Positions 11,468 to 22,369 of a stretch of DNA of 64,000 nucleotides are shown here, in pieces. Every line of letters starts with the position of its first letter. Within the stretch, counting starts at the first letter, position 1. Source of the DNA: Salisapilia sapeloensis (lineage: Eukaryota; Oomycota; Peronosporomycetes; Peronosporales; Salisapiliaceae); assembly GCA_023334545.1 (NCBI GenBank), contig JAADVB010000030.1, forward strand, positions 46,714 through 110,713, read 5' to 3'. The translations under genes were made by a program, and so were the position numbers. The notes below the pieces were generated by a model. It ran no database searches. It was not told where the DNA came from and saw only the letters and a list, made by a program, of their open reading frames with translations.

Positions 11468-14436
11468 TCAAATTGGTAAAATTGAAAACATTGATCGAAC
11501 CTTCAATTGACAATATACACGCATTTCAAAATATTCTTTCTTGCCGACCAAATCATGCGCAGCTCGTGCTGCCTGACAAAGCTTAGCAATGTCATCAACA
11601 CAGCATCGAGTAGTAAAGGCTGATTCTGTATTTTGCAGGCCGTCTTGCTTGAGAAGCCACACGATGATATCCACACACACCCTACACGAGGCAAACATTA
11701 TCACAGACCACACGGTATTTTCCACGCTTCTGACAAATGGTCTTCGCACATTCGATAATTCCTACTATCATTAATGCTGAAATAATCCAGGAAGATCAAA
11801 ATTGCCCAGTCAACAAAGTTGTTAATGTGGCCTGCAGCTACATGCACAGCGTAATTGAATGGGTGCGCTCGATAGTCATTTTTAGAAAACTTTGACACAT
11901 CCACAAAGTAGGCTTTATCCTCACTGCAGCTGACTCGAAGCTTTCACTGCCGTTATCATCGACTTCAGTGATGGCTAGATTTCTGTCCATCTGCTCCTTC
12001 TGAATCATCTTGACATCTTGCATACGGAGTGGATTTTTGTTGGTGATGCTCTTGTTGTGATTTCTACTCGTCTGATTGCTGTCTGATAAGATTTTAACCA
12101 TTTCTGGGAAATCGTCCTGACTTAGACTGTCATCTTTAGGACGTGTGTGATCCTCGATGTCAGGCTGCTCATTGTCTGTCTATTTTAAAGACAAGTGCAA
12201 TATATTACTAGAGAGATCATTCTCGTCCGCACCATCTCTAGTAGGGTCGTTCTCACTTTCAATGTCTAATTCAGCAGCTGCTTCTTACAGCTTTGCCACA
12301 AAGTCATCCGGGGGACGACAGCCCTTTCAAGAATGCGCTGCACTCTCTCCTTGGCTACATACTTTTTAACGACGTCATCGGAAAAATCTGCAATCGCATT
12401 CAGTACAAGGCCCGGGTCGTTAGATAGCAAAACTGATTCAATAATGTCTTGTATGAGAAAACCTCCAAATAACGCGAGCGCCGAACACGTCAGCGAGATG
12501 GCCATCTCAATCTTCTCTTTTTTTAGCAACCTGTACCTCTATCTTGGGAAACTATCATAAGTTTGTTGAAGTTGCTTTGAAGTATCTGCAGACCGTTTTG
12601 TTTTGCAATGAGGCGCATTGATTTCGAGTTATTTACGATATAGTATCTGCAGACTCTTTTCATTCGCTGTCGTACGCTCTTTAAGCCTTTGAATGGAGGC
12701 TTTGATACATCCCGTCCAATCTGAATTTTCCATATTTTGATCCCTTTTATATAATAAGCATCCATCTGCATGTTTGAAATAAAATCTCGCTCGCACATTT
12801 CCGAAATGATCGTCAGACACAGATTACGATCGTGGTTTTCGTACGCGAATCGTCGCGGAAGCGACATAATTCAGCCGTTTTGAATATATGGCTTTATTGC
12901 CTCAAGCTCGAGCCGACCAAGAGCTAGTTTCATAATGAGACTGTCATCATTCATGCAAATCGAGTAGAACAGTTTCGATTGGAACAACTTCGTTCAATAT
13001 GTTTGGGTTGTGTCATGGGTTTCAATTAGTTTCTGAGCACACTCTACGTACTGAAACGCCATGGTCTTCATAATTTTGCCTCGGAACTTTTCCTTGAGGG
13101 ACTTGTTTTCGACTGCTTCCGAAACAAATTAATGGTAGTTACAACTTTCGTACGGATCTATTCCATAGCGTATCAACCGTTGCAGCGCATCCAGGTTTTT
13201 GAACTTCACAGCTTGTTGCAGTAACGCCGCTTCGTTTAAATGCTTTGCTGTTTTAATCCAGAAGTCGTCGCCGATCCATTTGATGATAGAACCCCTCTTA
13301 TCAGTATCTTCCGTCGTGAATGCCAAGTACAGCACTTCGACTTGATGACCTTTTAAGACGCTAGAAACTTGACGCTTCCATTGGAAGTCCATGAGTCCAT
13401 CTCTAGCTTTTGTGACCTCTTTAGACCGAGTGGTCATATCATTCACTGAGTTTTCAAAGAGTGTCTGGCGCAAGAAACCTTGCAGAGTCTCACGCTTTTC
13501 ACTCTTGAGCGCTTTGTCAAGACTTGTGAACGGTTCCTCGGGGGGCGACAAACTTTTCGAAATTGTGAAGCTTCAGGCACGTTCCTTTGCAGTTTCACCA
13601 TAGCTGTTCTTCGCATTCGGATTTGATCCCCATTCGGTCATGAGTTTTATAACCCCTACATTTTCTTCCAAGACAGCATGATGAAGTGGGATCTCACTAG
13701 TTCCACCGTTCCTATTTACCTCTCCTTCATGTTCTACCAACAACTTTGCCACAGCTAGTTGCTCCTTCTCTGCAGCACGATGAAGCGGAATGTCACCATC
13801 GTCTTCCACCACATTTACATCCGCCCCATGCTCTAGTAGTAACTTGGCAATTTCAGGAAACTTCTTGAGAGAGCAACATGTAACGGCGTGTTCTCATACT
13901 TGATCTTTGCATGCACGTCCGCTTCATGCTGTAAGAAAAGTTTCGCCATCTCCTTGCTTCCGAACTTAGTAGCAACATGGAGTGGTATCCCATCGAATTT
14001 TCTGAATGCATTCACGTCTGCACCGTGTTCCAAAAGCAACTGCGCAACCTGTTTTTGTCTTCACCTGGCAACGTAATGAAGAGCGGTCGAATCCAAATAA
14101 TCTACCTCCCGTATTTCTGCTCCGTACTGCAAGAGAAATTCGATTACTTTGACATGACCTCCTTCCGCTGCCTTATCAAAGGGCGGCGTACACTCATCAT
14201 CGTCATTGGCCCAATTGGCATCCCCTCCTTGATCATTATTCAACCCCTTCTACGTCTCCAGACTTGGCGTACTTCCATAGCCTCTTATCAGGACTTCGAG
14301 AAAGCTTACTGACAGTTCTTTTAACAAGGCTTGATCTTGCTATGACTTGGGACTCGATAGGCAAATGGGAAAATGACGGTTGATGCTTGAAAGCGATGAA
14401 TGAAGGGAGAATAGTGCGCTTCATAGGTGCACCCAT
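11468..14436 (-). pseudogene. Decayed ankyrin-repeat protein gene
   Basis: Read on the minus strand, the pieces line up as one ankyrin-repeat protein. A leader contains LWKYAKSGDVEG (14290-14240), and repeats follow such as GGHVKVIEFLLQYGAEI, VAQLLLEHGADVNAF, FGSKEMAKLFLQHEADVHA and EIAKLLLEHGADVNV. After them comes a long non-repeat region. Lesions are numerous. There is a one-base frameshift in a G run near 14240, a frameshift near 13870, in-frame stops at 14061, 13573, 13129 and about 12995 and 12870, and further frame changes between 12530 and 11470. The same frame continues past several stops with coherent protein sequence, which argues for decay rather than introns. The last part (11900-11750) still shows an ankyrin-like YAVHVAAGHINNFVDW. 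The 5' end could lie slightly upstream. Confidence 0.75.
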
Positions 14437-15355
14437 AGAGCATCCTCCTCACAGGATTTGACAAAGCAGCACATTGTTACTAGAGAAATCGCTCCAAACG
14501 TCGAAACTAGTTTTACGCACAGTATAAGCAAGATGACAAGACTAGGATTTTCACATAAAAATCAATTTCTGTCATTGTGCTAATTCTCTTCCATGGTAAA
14601 GCAGAGGACGCGTTTGGATGTAGTTAAAAGCGTCCATAGCTTCATTCTGGGTCTGATACTTTGCACCCAGAACAAAACTGAGAATGGATATTTTCTCTGC
14701 ACATATGCAAGACCGGGGCAAGCGCACGCTAGTGTTCAAGCAGCGATGCGTCAGTAAACTGTGAGAGGTCTGCTGTTGCCTGCATCTTTCGTCGGAACCT
14801 ACTGGTAGGATATGAAGCTAGATATCGACAAAGCTGCCAGAGTTGGTCGGTGTATATCCTTCAATGCCACTTTATGACAAGGTTGAGATGCAGACCGCGA
14901 ATGTTCGGTCATGAGCGTTCCGAGTACACTTCCAGGAATGCATTGACCCTAGCTCAAAGCTCATACGATGCAGTATGCTGTCTAGAGAATACAAGTTACT
15001 GCTTTCTATGATGTAGACATGTAGTACTGGAGCTCTAGTATTCGTTTAGTATTAAAGTAGACTGCCGAAGAGAGTTTGACAGCTACCCATGCAGCATACA
15101 GGTTGCGGATGGGCGATGGGGTCCTTTGAACCTTTTTGCTCCATCTGATCTCTTATGGCCACTTTATGCCATGGATTGGACAGGAAGATCTTTTAGTAGC
15201 TGGACACTAAAAGTCGACCTGGGTACAGCAGACGGAGCCTGCTCTCTCCAAGTCATCCATCTACGTATTGGACTGGATTCTAGTAGCTAGTTAAAACAGG
15301 CAATGGATAAAGAAGACCTAGAGGCTGTAAACGCATGTCATGTATTCAATCGTGC
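14437..15355. other. Gene-poor region with unassigned open frames
   Basis: Lies between the ankyrin pseudogene and the 3' end of SCC2. A plus-strand frame is open from 15102 to 15290 without an early ATG (includes WGPLNLFAPSDLLWPLY). A minus-strand frame near 14560-14720 reads SILSFVLGAKYQTQNEAMDA. Neither is recognised, and both could be remnants of a decayed gene or element. Confidence 0.35.
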
Positions 15356-18300
15356 CTACTCGTCGTGTTCCGTCTTTTGCTCCGAGACTAGTTTGCGCCG
15401 TCCTCTCTTTCGACGTGTGGCTGCGTCCTGTGTCATTTCAAAGTCAATCTCCTGCGAGTCCATCCGCACTGCGTCCCACGTGTACATGAAGATCGACCAG
15501 ACTTGATCGAGCGCACAAGTCTTTACGTCCAAAGTGATGCGAGGCAGCTCCAGTCGCTGCGTGGCATCTGCAAGCACCGTAGGTTGGCTAGCTTCCTTCT
15601 GCGGTCTGTACGTCTGACAGCGCTCGTTTTCGACGAGGTAGACAGACTTAAGGAAGACTTTAAGACCTAGCAGCATGCCGATCGGAAGCGCATGGAGACT
15701 TTGGAGGCGAGTCGAGTCACGAAGGTTGGGGGCTGTCGAGGCATAGTCGTCGATATCGACGTCCGATAGATCCGGCTCTCTCTCCTGCATGAGCTCCGGT
15801 GCGATGCCAAGGTCTGCGAATTCTTGCTTGAGCGTCTCGAGTAGGTTTCTATCAGATGCAAGAGTAAGGATTCTGGATCCGGAGGTAAGAGAAGAGGTAC
15901 GTACGATGCATGTAGCGTGACGAATCGGTTGATGTGATAAATAAGGAAGAGCGGCTCATCTTCTAGAGCATAAGGGAGGGATGAGAGCAGGTGCGTCAGG
16001 TAGGAGAGGTAGTCTAGTCTCTTGACCGCGTCCTCCGTTGTCGACGGCATTTGCTTGATGGCGAATTGGTTCAGGACTGCCTTGAGGAACAAATTGCGTT
16101 GGGAGCGAGGCGTCCGGAGACAGTTGGAGTAGAGTTGACCAAAGACGCTTCCTCTGCTTGGGTCTTCATCGACAAAGGGAGAGACGAGAGCAAAGGCTTG
16201 CGACTGGAAGGTAAAGGAGCGACGTATGCCGTCCACCGCCGCGGTTGCCAGGAGCTTGGGGAACTTGGCGTGCAGCGTACCTAGCTGGTCCTGCGCCAGC
16301 TCTCGATTGGCAACGACCTTGTCGGAGGCAAGCGCCACGAGTGTCGGGATGCATTCAAAAGGTCCGACGAGTCCTTGTGTCAGGAGTTTCGAGAGACAGC
16401 CAGCAGCCTCCGACCGGACGTGTGTAGATGGGTGGAGTGCGAGAGACAGAATGTTGTGTAGCTGCGCCTGCATGACGCTCCCGACGAGAGACGCGTCTCC
16501 ATCCCGATCTCCTGCCACTTGCTCTCGAGCGTTTCGAGCGAGTCTCTTGGGACTAGATGCGTCCGCCAGTCGTTCCTCTTCGACTTGCAGGAGGTTCTGG
16601 ATGCTCGTGAGACACTGCGTCGCGACGTCCTCCGACCCACTGCGCAGGAGCATTTCTAGTATACGATCTTCATGCGCCTCCAGCAAGAGTCTCGGTCGAG
16701 CGATGAAGAGGAAGCTGAGGCCTTGGACGGCTTTCGTAGTCCACCGGGGCGACGGACTGGACACGAGGTAGGCTGTGTAGACCTTGTAGAGCGACTGAGT
16801 AATGTTGCCAGGCTCGAGGTCGCTCCTGTCTGGCTCTAGGCCTGAGTGTTCGTCTAGGTCGATTGCCGAGACGAACTGACTGGCGCAGAAGAGCGCTCTT
16901 TGGACGGACGCATCGATGCTTGGCGTCATACTGATGGGAGTATCCGATGGCTCAAAGTTCTGGAGGCAGGCGTAGAAGACGTCGAGCATGCTGAAGAGGA
17001 GTGTGGGGGAAGTATTCGTCTTCTTTGGGAGCAGAGCGAGGCACTTGATGGCAGGTCCGACGACGCTCGGAGGTGCTTTGAAGACCAGGTCCTTCATGTC
17101 TGTCTCCAACTTGGTGACGATCCTCGGTGGAATGCGCGTCATGTCGTCGAGTACTTGCTCGAGCATGGAGATGACGACGCTCTGGACTTTGGCTTCATTC
17201 GCTTTGGACAGGTTGTCATCTCCTCCGACGTACACCATGAGCACTCGAACGTGCTTCACCAAGAGACTCGGATTCGCCTCGCTAAAGGCGCATAGAGCCA
17301 AGAGACACGCTAGGACTTGGCTGTCATGTTCGTCGACGCCTAGGAGGGAGAGTGCCGAGCCTTCTTCTAGACGCAAGAGACACTCGACAATGGCGTCGAC
17401 GAGCTGCTGCGGACGAGAGACGACGTTTGGCTTTGGAAACGAGACGTCGATACCGTTCATGACGCGGTCGAGGAGCTGTCCGAGCCACTGGATATTGCCT
17501 ACTTGGTGTGCGACGTGGACGATGGAGGTAACAACGTGAGGCACGTGGTCCGACACATCCGTGTGCTGCTCCTGAGAGCAACGAAAGGCTGCCCATGCAT
17601 TTTGAGGAGAGTCTGCGACTCTTCCTTCGGGCGACATGTAGCTAGAGATAGAGGGCGTGGATGCTTTACCAACGTCTACTCTCGTCCATCCCGGCGGCAG
17701 TTCATCGCACTTGCTGTCCGACGCGAGCGCACTAGTAGACGACAAGAGTTCGGATCGAGATAGATCGGAGCCGAACCATAGCTCTCGGAACATGTCGATG
17801 ACAAAGTCCTTGACTTCCTCCACTTCCAACGGATCTCCGAGTCTCTCCACAAGCGTCCGAGTGCACGCACTCTCCCACTTTCGAATCCTTTCCTCCGTGT
17901 CTCTCGTCAACATGGCCTGGTGGTACGTCGGAGAGAGCAAAAAGGTTCGGAAGAGCTTACAAACGCTCTTGCGGACGCTCACACCCTTGTCTCGAATGCG
18001 ATCCAGTAGCAAGTCGACGTACGACGACAAGAGCACTGGCTGCATGTTCGTATAGGTTCCTACTAGCTCCACGACGGCGTGTCGGACGGACGTGGACGAG
18101 TCGTAGAAGCACTCTCTTACGCAAGAGTGGATGCCGTCGTTGGCCATGAGCATCGGATCGACGTCGACAATGTCAGACAGGACTTTGAGCACTCGAGACC
18201 GGAGACTCGGGCCTGCAGACGACATCGGAGCCACGACATGCGACAAGAGTTTATCAAAGAGCTGGCCCAGAGGTCTGTCTAGCAGCAACTGCATGTTCAT

Positions 18301-20384
18301 CAGAGACAAGACGTCTGGCGTCGGGAGGAGGAGTCTCGATCGACTTGTTCGACTCGACTTTTTGATACTCCAGAGCGACTGCCAGAAGGAGATATTGGAA
18401 GGCGTACAGGTAGGACTCTTCTCCATGTATCGAAGCAGCAGGAGCTTTCGAGCGTCTTCGTGCACTGCATTCGACGTGAACCTACGCTCGAGGTAAACGA
18501 GAACGACATGTTTCCACGCGACGGACTCTGCGTGATCTAGTTGTCGAGGTCTGTCGTCCAGGAGGAAGCGCTCGTGCTCGTCCAGTACAGCCGATACGGT
18601 CGTGTCTCCTCGTATGTCCTCTGTCGTCTGCTTCTGGAAGGTCTTGAGTCGAGCGCAGATCTTGCCCATGGCCTGCAGCGCCGTGGCGACATCCATCGGC
18701 TCCAGTTTCTTCCCCTTGGTCGTCAAGTCGGTGTTGACGACGTGCGCAAGAGATGCGCTCAGGATCTCGAGCAAGAGTTCCGCTCCGGCCCACTCTGGTC
18801 GCGTGCACATGACGAGCAGATCGTCCGTTAGACTGTCCAAGAGTTGTCTGGTCGGAATGTCGCTCTGCTTTTGCTTCTGAAAGAGCTCCGTTAGCAACAG
18901 TCCGACGAGGTTCCGAGCGCCTGCTTGGGCCTTTCCCAGTGCTTCGACATGCCAACTCTGTCCTTGACTGTTACTCGTGCTCTCTGACGTGCTAGTGTCC
19001 TTGTCTAGAGGGATGCAGACGCAGGACTGGACGACAGCCACGAGGAGCATCGATGTCGTGTGGACCGAGAGCTCTGAGTCTGTCAGTTTGGTTTTCCTCA
19101 GACTGCGCTTGGTGGTGGGTTGATGGAGGAAGACGTGGAGGACGAGATTCTGGATCTGTGGAAGGGTGCTTGGATGCCGGACGATGACGCTGCGGAGTAG
19201 CGATAGTCCGTTCTGCTGGAGGATGCCGCTCGAAGAGTTTCTATCTAGCGCAAACAAGTCGACCACGATCCAAGCTAGACGCGTGGCCGTTCGTTCAGGC
19301 ACTTTGACGGCATCTAGGACAAGCGCTAGCCCGTCCATGGTCTCCGAGAGCATAGGTACGACTCCATCGAGAGCCCTTTTCGTTGCATTTGAAAACACTT
19401 TCGGCAGGACAGTCTTGTTATCGCTACGTTGTGTCTTTACTTGCGTCTGGAGCTTCCGAAGGGAGTCCTTGTCAATGACAGGGAGGATGATGCTCTCAAC
19501 GACCCACTTCAACGTGTCGACGCATTGGTCCAAGCTTTCGTCTGATACGACGCGAGGGTCCATGTCCGTCGTGCCCATGATCCGGAGCTTGGCATTGGCA
19601 ATGTCCAGCAACGACTTGGAGGCAGAGACGTCGTCGACGTCGATGAGGACTGTCTTGTTGGTACAAGCTGCGTTTATGGATGCAGCAAGCGTTGTGATGT
19701 TTCTTTCTAGCTGATGACGGAGGTTTTCCATGAGAGACAAGAGAAGGTCAGCGTCGAGTGTCTGGAGCGCATCCTTCTTGGAGAGATACAAGACAGCATC
19801 TTGCAGTGTCTTGGCGTCTTGAGTCGATATGTCGGTGGATGCAGACGGCGTGTCCCATCTGTACTTGGCGATGAGGTCTTGGAGTGTCGTTCCTTGGCTG
19901 TGGGGAGGCTTGGCATGCACTTGATCGTCCGCCACGCCGATAGGGGCGACAGTGTCTTTATTCGAGACACCTCGACGTTTTCTTGTGATGGGAGGAGAGA
20001 TAGTTTCCGGTCGCTTTCGCTTCGGTCTTCGTTTACCTAGAGAGCGCATGAGGACGTGGCTGACTGGATCCAATACGCGTCTACTACCTCGTGTAAATAC
20101 GGTCCGAATCGAGTGTTGCAGGTCCATCGGCATGTCTTCCACCGCAGCGGCATCCATGAACATAGTATCCCGGTCTCTACATCCATAGACATGATAAGCC
20201 TTGCAAAGAACAAAGCAGCAACTAGGTTGACGTACACGAGGTCCGTCTGTGCGCTCTGCAGCGTCGACACCAGTCGCTCTGACGTCGTTTCACTAGTGTC
20301 TGTGCCTGTAGGTATGGGTAGCACTCTCTGCGACTGAGCTCTAGTGCCTGTGTGCAGCAGCAGTTGGTAGAAAGCCGACGCCAT
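15356..20384 (-). CDS. SCC2: Cohesin loading factor SCC2 / Nipped-B (NIPBL)
   Basis: HEAT-repeat nuclear protein that, with SCC4, loads cohesin onto chromosomes and stimulates its ATPase. Three exons (20236-20384, 15905-20176, 15356-15848) join in frame to 1637 residues. The first intron has a GTACGT donor. The second, 56 nt, restores a frame that would otherwise end early. Diagnostic blocks are RVLKVLSDIVDVDPMLM and the following VRECFYDSSTSVRHAVVELV near residue 720, DKGVSVRKSVCKLFRTFLL, and the Nipped-B C-terminal block LHNILSLALHPSTHVRSEAA near residue 1290. A basic stretch (KRRPKRKRPE) near residue 90 is a likely nuclear signal. The animal proteins are longer; the yeast one is similar in size. 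It is head-to-head with the aminotransferase fusion, with 93 bases between start codons. Confidence 0.9.
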
Positions 20385-20477
20385 GGCGCTCGTGCGTGGT
20401 CTGGCGGGAATGACCGTTTGGCGCGAAATTCGACTCGAGCATACTCAAGTCAAGTCATTTGGAGCCATCGAGAGAGG
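20385..20477. promoter_or_regulatory. 93-bp shared divergent promoter (SCC2 and aminotransferase fusion)
   Basis: Both start codons face away from this 93-base interval, so it must contain both promoters and 5' leaders unless upstream exons exist. No TATA-like motif stands out. Confidence 0.4.
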
Positions 20478-22225
20478 ATGGACCAAGCGATTGCGGCCGT
20501 CAAGGCCGGTGCGTCCGTACGGGAGGCAGCTCGCAAGTTCGACGTACCTCGAACGACGCTGCAGCGACGTCTTAAGACTGCGGATGTCAAGGTGGAGGCG
20601 AAGGAGGTGGAGGTTGCCACGGCCGGTCACAAGCGTCGGGCACCAGAGATGACGCCGAGAGTGTCCAAGGGGCCGCACAAGGCGATTAATAACAAGATTC
20701 GGATGCTCTTCACGGCAGCAGGGAATGCGATTGAAGAGAAGAGCAACGCGATGCGGAGTGCCGGAGAAGACGTGTATAAGCTCGGTCTCGGCCAGTCTCC
20801 GTTTCCAGTGCCCGAGTGCGTCGTGGATGAACTGCGGTAGACTTTTATTCGATACGATACGTGTATTCTTTACTCAGGCATGGCGACAGAGCGCATGCCG
20901 ATCGACGAGACTACTTGCCAGTGGCGGGGCTAGTGGAGCTACGAGAGGACGTTGCGTCCTGGGCGTCCTCTTCTCTCGACCTCGATCTGGACAAGGACGA
21001 CGTGCTCATCGGCCCTGGCACCAAGGAGCTCCTGTACGTCCTCCAGACAGTCTACTATGGAGACTTACTCGTCCCGAATCCGTCTTGCTCCAGCTACGGT
21101 CCACAGGCTACCATCGCCGGCAGGTAGACTCTGCCCGTGTGTCTTTTAAACTCTTCTACTGACCCTCGTGCCGCCTAGAAACCTCATTTGGCTACCTACG
21201 TACATGAAGGACCGGTGGATCCTCCGACCGGACGTCCTAGAATCCTACTGCCGCTCCGATCCTGGTACATGTCTCGTGTCGATCATGCCGACTGCTTCCT
21301 AAGAGATCGTAGACGCGCCTCGAATGCTCATGCTCAACAGTCCTTCGAACCCGACCGGATGCGCATGCACAGAGAGCGAGGTAGACTAGTTGTTCTCGTA
21401 CGATCAACCGCTTCTAACGTGCTGTAGCTGGAAGCTCTGGCAGACGTGGCGAGACGCTACCGCGTGCTGGTGATTTCAGACGAGATCTACTCGGAGCTGC
21501 ACCACTCGACCAAGCACGTGTCCATCTCTCGGTACTACCCCGAAGGTACGATCGTGTCTGGCGGCCTGAGCAAGTGGTGCGGCGCCGGTGGCTGGCGCGT
21601 CGGCTTTTGGCTGTTTCCCAAGACGCTCGACTGGCTTCGATCAAGTATGCTCGTGATGGCGTCGGAGACGTACACGTCTGTCGCTGCGCCTATTCAGTAC
21701 GCCGCTCGACGAGCGTACGCGCCCGGGTGCGTTGGTATACGCTTGGTATGGTATCGAGTCGTAGCTAACGTGGCTGACAGGTGCGACGAGCTGCAGACGT
21801 ACAAGCGCAGGTGCTGTAAGATCCTCGAGATCGTCGCGCAGTGGTGTGTGTATCAGTTACGCAAGGTGGACTTGGAAGTGCACGCGCCAGACGGCGGCTT
21901 CTACGTCTTTCCCACCTTTGCTCGTCATCGGCAGCACCTGTCCAAGGAAGGCATCTTGACGGACGAGCAGCTCTGCGAGCGCCTGCTGGAAGAGACTGGC
22001 GTGGCTGTGCTGCCAGGGTCGTCGTTTGGGTGCGACCCGAGAGATCTGCACGTGCGCGTGGCGTTCGTGGACTTCAAAGGCGAGTTGGCCATGTACTTGG
22101 TTGACAGCATGGACAGCATCACGATGGACGAACGTGACCGGTTCGTGTCGTCGGTGTGTCCCAAGCTGGATGGCGCGATGCGTCGACTAACGACATGGCT
22201 CACGTCGTTGCGTACGAGACACTAG
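20478..22225 (+). CDS. Psq-type helix-turn-helix fused to a class I/II PLP aminotransferase
   Basis: Six exons (20478-20836, 20878-21123, 21179-21264, 21313-21380, 21428-21726, 21781-22225) splice in frame to 500 residues. Residues 1-34 form a pipsqueak-like HTH: MDQAIAAVKAGASVREAARK followed by FDVPRTTLQRRLK. A basic linker runs to about residue 65. Then a fold-type I aminotransferase begins with INNKIRMLFTAAGNAIEEKS and VYKLGLGQSPFPVPE, all still in exon 1. Later blocks are DYLPVAGLVELREDV, MLMLNSPSNPTGC, VISDEIYSELHH and GLSKWCGAGGWRVGFW, whose Ser-Lys holds the PLP-binding lysine. The C-terminus has APDGGFYVFPTF and GVAVLPGSSFG. The substrate is not readable, though aspartate or aromatic transaminases are the nearest type. 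The last intron is 54 nt and could be retained in frame. DNA-binding plus aminotransferase recalls bacterial MocR, but the HTH type differs. Confidence 0.85.
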
Positions 22226-22369
22226 TGTCGGATGGAGGAGGCAGAGAAAAAGGGCGGGAAGCGTTTGAATTGGCCGAAAGGTAGAAGTAACCTTGCTCCG
22301 ACGAGCGATGGCTAATGACACCGAACCCAGGCCACGACTGGCTTTCTCCCCATTTGGCCTTTTCGGACC

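Noticed and set aside
15667-15905. Apparent frameshift near the end of SCC2
   Set aside because: Removing a 56-nt intron with normal GT/AG ends (15849-15904) restores the frame and gives a sensible junction (HASNLLETLKQEF).
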